The notes under the pieces: generated by a model
What the model saw: the letters and a program-made list of their open reading frames with translations, nothing else
The model's database searches: none
What the model was told of the DNA's origin: nothing
Assembly (NCBI RefSeq): GCF_000281045.1
Contig: NW_008246144.1
Coordinates: forward strand, 179,156-238,235
Length of the DNA: 59,080 bases
DNA from: Saprolegnia diclina VS20
Taxonomy: Eukaryota > Oomycota > Saprolegniomycetes > Saprolegniales > Saprolegniaceae
Direction of reading: 5' to 3'
Program-made: the position numbers and the translations under genes
Shown here: positions 21,628 to 30,066 of the stretch, piece after piece
Position numbering within the stretch: the stretch's first letter is position 1
Layout: every line of letters starts with the position of its first letter

Positions 21628-22644
21628 CTACATGGAGGTGGGGCACGTGTCTAGAAGCACTTTGACGACGAGGTTGACGGTCTCGGTGGCCACAACGAGG
21701 GGCTGCATCGCGTGGATAAAGTGGCCGGCGCCATGCACAACAACGGGTCCTCGTCGTCGCTCGGCGTTGGTGATTTCGACGAGGCCATTGTTGTATGCGT
21801 GCCAGAACGGATGTGTGAACTGCTCGACGATCTCGGGCGATACCTCGGGCATCGCGATCGACTCTTGCAGAAACACTGCCGGGTCGTGCTCGAGCACCGT
21901 CACGTACGGACCGATCGTTGGTGTCGCGAGCAGCTTGGGCGCGTTCGCGTGCGGCAGGAGCTCCTTGAGGTTCTTGCGCGAGAAGCCCTCGGCGTTGCCA
22001 ACGTCTGGGTGGAAGCGTGCGTTAAGGGCTGCGCGGGCGCGCCGCAGCATCTCGGGCGTCACGTGCATCTCGTCCGGAATTGACTCTTTGTCCGGGTCGG
22101 GAATGATGAGGCCGTAATGTGAGTTGGCAATGATCGAGTCGGCCAGCACCAATGCGTGCACGCGTCGAGGGTACACCTGCGCGTATAGCCGCGCGACCGC
22201 ACACCCGATCGAGTTGGCGACAAAGACGAGGGGCGGCAGCTGGCCCCCGGGCAAAGCCAGAAGCTGCGCGACGACGTACAAGAGCTCGTTCAAGTCGGCG
22301 ACGACGTCCAAGGCGTCGTGGCCGTGGCTCGGGTCCGGCGCCGTGGCATCTGCTGGGTCCTTGTCCGTCGTACGCCCTTGCCCATATCGGTCGTACGACA
22401 TGAGCAGTACCTGTGATGCCACTGGCAGCGCGCGCTGCGCCAGAAGCGCAGGGATGGCGTCGGCCACCGGGAACCACGAGTCCTGGGGCAGGCCGAGCCC
22501 GTTGAGGAAGACGACGAGGACGCTCGAGAGCGGCGCGTTCAAGTCGACGTCGGCGGCGGCGAGGTCCGGCGACTCCCAGCGCCGCGTGTGCACCGAGAGG
22601 AGCGCCGTCGGCTTGGACGGCAACGCGATGCCATGCTCCTCCAT
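21628..22644 (-). CDS. Alpha/beta-hydrolase fold protein
   Basis: Single exon, 338 residues. The N-terminal half shows the alpha/beta-hydrolase order: VLVVFLNGLGLPQDSW (oxyanion-hole loop), QVLLMSYDRYGQGRT, then the nucleophile elbow VFVANSIGCAVARLYA with Ser in an A-N-S-I-G context in place of the usual G-x-S-x-G, and ALVLADSI. The catalytic His is likely in VVHGAGHFIHAMQP near the C terminus. A cap region lies between. This is a serine hydrolase (esterase, lipase or epoxide-hydrolase-like); the substrate is not evident. It starts only 77 bp beyond the stop of ankyrin gene A on the same strand. Confidence 0.75.
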   Translation of the reverse strand: MEEHGIALPSKPTALLSVHTRRWESPDLAAADVDLNAPLSSVLVVFLNGLGLPQDSWFPVADAIPALLAQRALPVASQVLLMSYDRYGQGRTTDKDPADATAPDPSHGHDALDVVADLNELLYVVAQLLALPGGQLPPLVFVANSIGCAVARLYAQVYPRRVHALVLADSIIANSHYGLIIPDPDKESIPDEMHVTPEMLRRARAALNARFHPDVGNAEGFSRKNLKELLPHANAPKLLATPTIGPYVTVLEHDPAVFLQESIAMPEVSPEIVEQFTHPFWHAYNNGLVEITNAERRRGPVVVHGAGHFIHAMQPLVVATETVNLVVKVLLDTCPTSM

Positions 22645-22721
22645 TTTTGCGATCTTCGATTATTGAAAAAAAGAGGTTTTATTGTGTTTCGAGAGTTTTG
22701 GCAAGCACTTCAACTTGGTTC

Positions 22722-24366
22722 TTAGGCTCGGTCGGGCAGCGTGGTCGCGTCGTCGACGTCGAGCCAGCGGTCGGCCTCGTCGGTCTCGATCGGTGGCAGC
22801 ATGATTGTTGGTCGCGGGTGCTTGGCCTGCTCGACGATCGCCTCGCACAAGAGCAGTACGATGTCTTGGTGGTCTTCCTCGATCGCGGCTGCGAGCGGTC
22901 CGTTCTACTCGAGGCGTTTGAGCGCTCATCAGCCCATAGCCGCTGTGCGCACCTGCGATCGATCTATGTACGCGCCGGCAGCGAGAAGCATGCGCACGAC
23001 CCGCACGTGACCAGAGGTCACAGCTGCACGGAGCACCGACTGGCCCGTCTGCGAGATCAAGACGCATTGGTGGAGAGGCACTGGCGATGAGAGATGTACC
23101 GAGGTGCATCTGTAGATGTCGGCGCCGGCTTCCAGGAGGTGCTGCACCACGATCGTGTTCCCGTTCTTGGCAGCCATGAACAACGGCGACCGTCCATCCT
23201 ACCATTTCGAGTCGAGTAGCCGTAGAGATGTGAGAAGCAGAATTAACCTCGTCGCAGCGGTGCACGTCAGCATTGGCCGCGAGAAGTAGGTCGACCATCG
23301 CTACGTGGCCACGCTGCGCGGCTCGAAACAGCGGTGTCTCCCGTTCCTGAGGTGATGTTGAGTTGGGCGACGTCCATGCTTCACAAAGCCACAGCAATCG
23401 ATACCTTGTCGACGCTGTTGACGTTAGCGCCAGCTCGAAGCAGTAGGGACGCGATCTCAAAACGGTTGTTTTGGGCGGCTGCGTGCAACGCGGTGCCCGC
23501 CGTCTAGATAGTCCTTAAACCGAAGGAGGCACAATTTCGAGTTCTACCTCGCCTTGCGAATTGACTTTGGCGCCGGCCTCGAGCAGCATCGTGACAATCT
23601 CAAGGGTGCTCACGTCGGCAGCAAGATGCAACAGCGACGATCCCTAGATATGTTACAATTCTCACAGCTTTGTCGCGGGCTAGGCTCTGCACGTACGTCC
23701 GAGTTGACACAGGCCCCGGCATCTAGCAAAAGCCGTACGAGCGGAGACTTGAGGTAGATGGCCATAGCAATGGGCGGGGCTCCATTTTCCTGCTCACATA
23801 TTGCGTAAAGCAGCATAATTACGGTTGGTACCTTGTGATAGGCGTTGACGTCGGCTTCGGCGTCGAGAAGTCTTTGAATAATAGTGACGTTTTCCGTGCT
23901 GACAGCGTAGACCAGCGCACTCTTGCCGTCCTACACACCAGTGAGAGCGCCCAATATAGTCAAAGATGGGAATACGATTATAAAATCGACGTCGGCACCA
24001 GCAGCAATGAGCTTGGCCACGACCTCGTCGCGCTCCTTCTGGATGGCGCAAATGAGTGGTGACACAAAACCCTAGTTGAGGTGAGAGTCAACACAGTGGA
24101 AGGCCCTCGTACTTCGCCACTGAAGTCGACTTTGGCGCCCGCTGCAAGAAGCGCGTCGATGACGTCGACATGGTTCTTCTCGACCGACGCGAACAAGGCT
24201 GATTGACCCTAACCTCGTCGAAGCTTACGAAATGCTACGAGAAGCACTCGAGCACCTCGCTGTCGACGCTGTTAACGTCGACGCCTTGGGCCAAGAGCGC
24301 TTGGACGTGCTCGAGATTGCCGCGCAACGCAGCAAGCGGCAACGAACAGCTCTCGGTTTGCCCCAT
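22722..24366 (-). CDS. Ankyrin-repeat protein A, one repeat per exon
   Basis: Eleven exons: 24366-24256, 24208-24113, 24071-23976, 23930-23832, 23789-23697, 23643-23548, 23503-23405, 23346-23248, 23198-23100, 23048-22953, 22904-22722; 388 residues. All ten introns are 41-58 bp and all are phase 0. Each internal exon is 93-99 nt and encodes one complete ankyrin unit, starting at the xGxSPL turn and ending just after GADV. The N-terminal exon (MGQTESC...) is a capping half-repeat. The last exon holds a final repeat plus a conserved acidic tail, LPPIETDEADRWLDVDD. No second domain, signal or membrane segment is present, so it is presumably a cytosolic or nuclear binding scaffold of unknown partner. 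It is tandem with B and C. Confidence 0.85.
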
Positions 24367-24908
24367 GTGGTTCGCGCGGCGGAGCAAATTGCCAAGTAAG
24401 GTGGTGGTACGATGTTTTTGATTTGCAAAATGCACCCACCCCAGAATGAATGTCACTCTCTGCCGAATTCTGTTTTGGTGATGAGTTGCTGCGTGAGACC
24501 TGCCCGAGATTTTTCAACACACCCCCGTGACTCCATTTTGTTTTGGACCCACCCGGTCCAGCCTATTTATTGTTTTTGCCCACCCGGACCCGACCCATTG
24601 CATGAAGGTCGCACTGGTACAGGTGTGCACGATAGTCTTGCAGTGCTAACAGAGGCTCAAGCAGTCGCTTGCGGCCGCGGGAAAGGCTCATGACGCACGC
24701 TCTGTAAAGGCTTTTCGATCGGTGGCAAAGCAGATTGTTTGGGTGATCTGGACACGCCAGCACCACAATGCTATGCTTATAAACTTGACGCAGCACACCT
24801 CCTTATGCTTACGAGCCAATGAAGACGGATGACTGCGATGTTGTCAACACCAGTAGCTGGACGAGGGCGGTTTCAAAATACACTTCGAGTAATCAAATGC
24901 TGCAAAGT
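24367..24908. other. Spacer between ankyrin genes A and B
   Basis: About 540 bp containing the presumed promoter of gene A, with several CCCACCC-type runs (near 24434, 24490, 24545 and 24580), and the 3' flank of gene B. The 17-base element at 24434-24450 recurs upstream of gene B. No coding frame is supported. Confidence 0.45.
24434..24450 (-). repeat. Element shared upstream of ankyrin genes A and B (copy 1)
   Basis: ACCCACCCCAGAATGAA occurs here, about 70 bp upstream of the gene A start, and again at 26656-26672, about 125 bp upstream of the gene B start. It could be a common regulatory site or leftover homology from the gene duplication. Confidence 0.5.
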
Positions 24909-26531
24909 TCAATGCTGCGCTGCGTCGTCGACGTGGAGCCAGCGATCATTCTCATCGCTCTCGATCGGCGGCAGTTCAACGGTCGGTCGTGGTAGCTTGG
25001 CTCGCTCGACGATTGTCTCACACAAGAGCAGCACAATGTCTTGGTGGTCTTCCTCGATGGCTGCCGCGAGCGGTCCAGCCTAAGCAACAACTTTAAGCTT
25101 GGCGCTGGTCCCCAGGACCCGTACCTGCGACCGATCAATGTACGCGCCGGCGGCGAGAAGCATGCGCGCGATCCGCGTGTGGCCCGCGCTTACAGCTGCA
25201 TGCAGCGCCGACTGGCCAAACTAGGTCGAGTCGACACGCTGGAAATGTTACCCTTCAACAGAGAGAGCTGTACCATGGCACATTTGTGAAGATCCGCGCC
25301 GGCTTGGAGGAGGTGCTGCACCACGATTGCGTGGCCGGTCTCGGCGGCAACAAACAGCGACGACTGCCCATCCTACCGATAGGAGTTGAAGCAACCGCTG
25401 AGATCTTAGAGATCGTACATCATTGCAGCGGTGCACGTCGGCATTGGCCGCGAGAAGTAAGTCGACCATCGCCACGTGGCCGCGCTGTGCGGCTCGAAAC
25501 AGCGGTGTCTCCCGCTCCTGAGGGGGTAATCTTCAGTAAATAGCCCAGTAATGCGAGTGTACCTTGTCGACGCTGTTGACGTTGGCGCCCGCGTGAAGCA
25601 GAAGTGATGCAATTTCAACATCGTTGGTTTGTGCGGCTTGGTGCAGCGCTGTGCCCGCCATCTACATAGTCGTTCGAGGCGGAACGACCGGGATTCCCAG
25701 GCGCACCTCCGCATGCACGTTGACTTTGGCGCCGGTCTCAAGCAGCATCGTGACAATCTCGAGGGAGCCCAAGCCCGCAGCTTGAATCAGCGGCGTAGAG
25801 CCCTAGACATGCATGAACCCTGAAGGCTTGTTGTGCTCAACAGTGTACGTCCGAGTCTGACACGACGTTGGCATCGGCACCAGCGCTTAGCAAGAGCCGC
25901 AGCAGCGTTGGGGACTTGCGGTGAATGGCCATAGCAATCGGCGGGACACCGTACTTCTACGCGAAGTAGTAAAATGGCATGAATAGCAGGATAGGACGGT
26001 ACCCCATGAAAAGCGTCGACATCGGCCTTGGCATCCAACAAACGTTGCACGAGGTTGATGTTTTCGGAGCTGACAGCGATCGTCAGCGCGCTCTTCCCGC
26101 CCTACTCGTCGTTCAGAGCTCCAGCGGAATCGTTCAAGCGCTATACACTAGTGACATCAACGCTGGCGCCAGCAGCGAGGAGCGTTTTCACAACGTCTTC
26201 GTTCTCGTCTTGGATAGCCAGGACCAGCGGCGCCGCGACGACCTGAGACCATTGACGTCAACTGCATTCACTATGGCTCGAACCTCGTTGGGGCTGTCCA
26301 CATCGGCGCCAGCAGCGATGAGCGCGTCGATCATGGCGGCGTGGTTCCTTTGGACTGCGTACGACAAGGCGCGTCGGCCCTAGCACGCCGGCGTCACGCA
26401 CTGCGACTGGATAGCTCGAGCACCTCGTGGCGGCCGTTGACGTCGACGCCTTGGTCCAAGAGCGCTTGGACTTGCTCGAGGCTGCCGCTCAGCGCAGCAA
26501 GCGGCAATGGGCTGCTCTCGGCTTGCCCCAT
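24909..26531 (-). CDS. Ankyrin-repeat protein B, one repeat per exon
   Basis: Exons 26531-26424, 26379-26284, 26242-26147, 26101-26003, 25956-25849, 25802-25707, 25661-25563, 25517-25419, 25372-25274, 25220-25125, 25079-24909; 388 residues, the same length as protein A. All introns are 41-53 bp and phase 0, and each internal exon is one ankyrin repeat. The start MGQAESSPLPLAALSG matches the start of A, and the end LPPIESDENDRWLHVDDAAQH matches its tail. One exon (25956-25849) is 108 nt rather than 93 nt at the equivalent place in A, so unit length changed by whole codons there. It is a likely protein-binding scaffold; the partner is unknown. Confidence 0.85.
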
Positions 26532-26917
26532 CGTTCCGGTTCAAAGATGAAAATTGTTTGCTGCGGTATCCGGATACCAAATATTTGGTACCCACCCCCC
26601 AAAAAAGTCCACCTCGCTATGCACAATCGAACGGCAAACTCGACACTCGTTTCGTACCCACCCCAGAATGAACGTCCCTGTGAGCCAGATAGTCAGCGTT
26701 TTCAAAAGATATCTGCTGAATCGCCCGCCGCTGCTCTCGTAGATTTAGTAACCTAATCATACCGGTTTAACAAAAGGGCGGGATCCACTCATGAGGCGTG
26801 AGGGGTCCCCGAATGGTGCACCCAAGATTGAGGTCCTACTGGGTACTACCAACCTCGAATGGGTTATCTCATCCATTGCACACGAGCCGAGAGAGCGGCT
26901 TACGCTACGCCTCGCTG
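26532..26917. other. Spacer between ankyrin genes B and C
   Basis: About 385 bp. The 5' flank of gene B carries TACCCACCCCCCAAAAAAGT near 26590 and a copy of the shared 17-base element at 26656-26672. The rest is the 3' flank of gene C. No gene is seen. Confidence 0.45.
26656..26672 (-). repeat. Element shared upstream of ankyrin genes A and B (copy 2)
   Basis: Second copy of ACCCACCCCAGAATGAA, in the same orientation relative to the downstream gene as the copy at 24434-24450. The flanking bases differ, so the match stands out from its surroundings. Confidence 0.5.
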
Positions 26918-28609
26918 CTATGCCTCGTCCTCGCCATCGACTGCATGGCATCGGTCGTTCTCATCGCTCTCCATCGGCGGCAGCACAATCGTCGGGCGCG
27001 GCTGCTTGGCACGCGCGACAATGGCCTCGCACAGCAGCAGCACAACGTTGTGGTTGCCCTTCTCAATCGCCAGCGCGAGAGGTCCATTCTACAACAAAAA
27101 ACTCCATTTTTGCTTCAATGCCAGACGGAACACGCACCTTGGATCGATCGACGTAAGCACCTGCAGTCAAGAGCATCTGCACGATCCGCACGTGGCCCCC
27201 ACTCGCAGCGGCATGCAAGGGGGACGTCCCCACCTACGTAGCGCGCATTGAACGCAAGACACGTGGCAGAGAGGTAGCTACCGAGGAGCACTTGTGAATA
27301 TCGGCGCCTGCTTGTAGCAGTCGCTCGACCACATTTGCGTGGCCCTTCTCAGCCGCCGCACACAGCGCCGATTGACCATTCTACGCCCAAATATGTCAAG
27401 CACAGTAGCCCCAACGACCCACCTCGTCGCATCGGTCGGGGTCTGCGCTGGCATCGAGCAGCAACTCGAGTGTCTCCAAGTGGCCGTCCTCGGCTGCGTG
27501 AAACAGCGCTGTGCGGCGAGTCTACGCTGCATCAGTACAGCTGCAGGCGATCCAGAGTGGGTACGTCGTCAAAGTCGTCGACGCGGGCACTGGCTTCGAG
27601 AAGCAATTTCACAATCTCCACGTTCTTGGTCATTGCCGTCTGCACCAGCGAGTTGCCTCCCGCCTACTCTCATCGTGATGCGACGTCCGTCAAAGTGGCG
27701 TACGTCGGTGCGGGCGTTCACGTTGGCCCCGGCAGCGAGCAGCATCTGGACGAGCTCGGTCATTCCGAGGCCCGCTGCGGACATGAGCGCGGTGGCGCCC
27801 TAGTAAGCAGCCCACATATATCCTGCGATGCACCATCATCTTTGCGCTTACATTGAAAATGGGTACGTCGACCTCTGCGCCCGCATCCAGGAGGAGCTGA
27901 AGCAGCGCCGGCGACTTGTGATAAATGGCCATCGAAATCGGCGGAGGGCTCTCCTACAGCCATAGTCTATGCCACGCATTCAACAGTGTCTTCGCCGCAC
28001 CACCCGAAACGAGTTGAGGTCGGCCTTGGCGTCAATGAGCAGTTGGATCATCGGGATATATTCTGCGCCGACCGCCAGCGTCAGCGCCGACCGATTGTCC
28101 TGCACGTTTGGAGCATCAAGCGACATCGAGTAAAGTCGCGTACCCAGATAATGTCGACGGTGGCGCCCGCCGCCAGAAGCTTCTTGGCAGCGCCTAATCG
28201 CTTCAATTTGATGGCGATCGCGAGCGGCGGTGCCATGTTCTACGGTTGGCATAAGGCAATATGGCGACAGTTGGCGGTGCGTACGGGGCCACCGAAGTTC
28301 AAGTCGGCGCCGGCCGCGATGAGCGCGTCGACGACGTCCAAGTGGTTGTTTGTGACGGCGTTGAACAGGGCAGACCTACTCTACGCGCATGCTACGAGTT
28401 GGTCCGCCTGGAGATGGTGCTGCGTCATACGTTGCTGACGCTGTCGACGTTGATGCCTTGAGCCAAAAGCGCCTGGACCTCGTCGACGTTGCCCATAAGC
28501 GCAGCGAGAGGCAGCGGACTCTCTTCTTCCTTAAGCTACACAAGTGCGTGAGGCTACATCATCGACAAGCAGAACGCATCACGAGGCCGAGAAGCTCCCA
28601 GATGCCCAT
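26918..28609 (-). CDS. Ankyrin-repeat protein C, one repeat per exon
   Basis: Twelve exons: 28609-28583, 28535-28431, 28380-28285, 28239-28144, 28099-28004, 27953-27852, 27799-27704, 27663-27565, 27521-27423, 27380-27282, 27233-27138, 27088-26918; 393 residues. The introns (40-52 bp) are again all phase 0 and each internal exon is one ankyrin unit. A 27-nt first exon (MGIWELLGL) is proposed because an in-frame stop precedes the cap exon unless GTGATGCG...TGTAG (28536-28582) is removed; this is the least certain part. The tail LPPMESDENDRCHAVDGEDEA matches A and B. It is the most upstream and most diverged member of the tandem trio. Confidence 0.8.
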
Positions 28610-28825
28610 GGCTGCGCGTTTTGAAAAATGAGTTGACGCATTTTGACGGTACCCCATAAAAACATATTTTGGACCCCCTACGTGGGGTGGCAAACTCCAA
28701 CCCGACAACTAGACACTCGTAGGCTGTCCACACTATTCCAACCCAGCTCTAGTGTACTATTGTACTAGTACTTTTACAAGCGACTAACCAAGTTCAGAGT
28801 ATTAACAATAACTTTACTAGACATC

Positions 28826-29560
28826 TCAAGTTGCCGATATGTGCGTTGTGGAGGCTTGTAGCGCGTTAATGATCGGGCCATGGAGACCCTCCGTGCACGG
28901 CTGACGGCACACGGCACACGTGGTGGTGTACTGGAGCCACTCGAGCGCGCAGTGCTGGTGGAAGCTGTGGCCGCACGAGAGCGTCACGACAGAGCACGCA
29001 CCCATGGCCCCGAGGCATATCGCGCACTCGTCGCTCTCAATCACAGTGCTTGACGCGACCAGCGCGCTGTCGCTGGGCTTGAAAAAGCTGCTCAGGAGGC
29101 CGCGGAGGTCGTTGAAGGCCGGGCGATCCGCCGCTTTGAGGCAGCGCTGCACAAGGTACATCAGCTCCACGAGGCGCGTGAGCGCCACCTTGCGCGCGTA
29201 CACAGTGTAGTGGTCGTCAAAGCCCAGCGTGCGCGCGGGAAAGTCCATTTGGCCGCAGAACGCTGCGAGCTGGTAGGCCGCGTCGTCACAAAGGTCGTGT
29301 CGGTGCGTCTTCGCCCACGCCACGACGGCCTTGTACAGCGATCGGCACTCTGAGTAGCGCGTCTGGACGATGGACCACGCGTTCGTGTCGAGGACCACAA
29401 AGGTGTAGCGCATGAGCCGCGGCTGCGATGCGTCGGGCGTCACGGTCGTGTAGATGGTGACGGCGGCGGTGTCGAGTCTCGAGTCGACGGTCGCAAAGGT
29501 GCGCTTTGCCCAGTGCTCAAAAGTGGGAACCCACTTGAAGGTCGAGGAGGGCTGCTGCAT
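28826..29560 (-). CDS. RING-H2 protein with N-terminal PX-like domain
   Basis: Single exon, 244 residues from the chosen start MQQPSSTFKW. The C terminus is a canonical RING-H2 finger, CAICLGAMGA followed by SCGHSFHQHCALEWLQ and CAVCRQPC (C3H2C3 ligands), so ubiquitin E3 ligase activity is likely. Residues about 25-145 resemble a PX domain: strands around YTFVVLD, the TRYSECRSLYKAVV helix in place of RYSEF-x-L, and a later MDFPAR loop. That would bind phosphoinositides on endosomes; this part is inference. An in-frame ATG at 29656 would add 32 hydrophobic residues and cannot be excluded. Confidence 0.7.
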   Translation of the reverse strand: MQQPSSTFKWVPTFEHWAKRTFATVDSRLDTAAVTIYTTVTPDASQPRLMRYTFVVLDTNAWSIVQTRYSECRSLYKAVVAWAKTHRHDLCDDAAYQLAAFCGQMDFPARTLGFDDHYTVYARKVALTRLVELMYLVQRCLKAADRPAFNDLRGLLSSFFKPSDSALVASSTVIESDECAICLGAMGACSVVTLSCGHSFHQHCALEWLQYTTTCAVCRQPCTEGLHGPIINALQASTTHISAT

Positions 29561-30066
29561 ATTTGGACAATCGGAAAATGCGAGCTCTCCAAGTCTTGCA
29601 GTGGCAAGTAAAATGATCGCGTAACCTACTGGATTCGCTGGCGACCACCCCAACACATGGTGCCGAACGTGACAACCCAGCTCACAAATCTACACCAGAT
29701 TAAGATTAGGGTTGCCAAAATGACGCATAATCCCACGGCCATGCGACTACCGGTATGTCACAAAAGTGTGTGCGGTACTATAGTCTTCAGATCATACATT
29801 AATCTTGAACATGCATTCCAGTCGAGTGCCCCAAGAACCCCAACCGTTTGCACCCAAGTTGAGTTCAGTCTTCCGTAGTAGCCAAGTCCAGTGTCCGACA
29901 ATTATTCGGCGTCCCGGGTACCGGTACTGTAGAGGTTGAAAACGAAAGCCAAGAGAGGAGCTTCAACCGCCGACTCGTCGCAACCCCTGCCTGCTCCAAC
30001 GCCGGAATAAACGGGTGGTGACCCACCAACACTCTCTTGACTGACATACATCCCTCGAAAGGTGGC
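29561..30066. other. Intergenic region
   Basis: About 500 bp between the RING gene promoter and the 3' end of the RCC1 gene. It is AT-richer than its surroundings. No coding frame or repeat is recognised. Confidence 0.4.

Noticed and set aside
28376-28386. Second possible acceptor (TAG at 28376-28378) in the ankyrin C intron 28381-28430
   Set aside because: Using it would shift the frame. The first TAG (28381-28383) keeps phase 0 and restores the SALF motif seen in gene A.
22722-28609. CRISPR-like or satellite array, because of regularly spaced similar units of about 140 bp
   Set aside because: The units are ankyrin exons separated by short introns. Similarity is at protein level and the spacers are introns with GT...AG ends.
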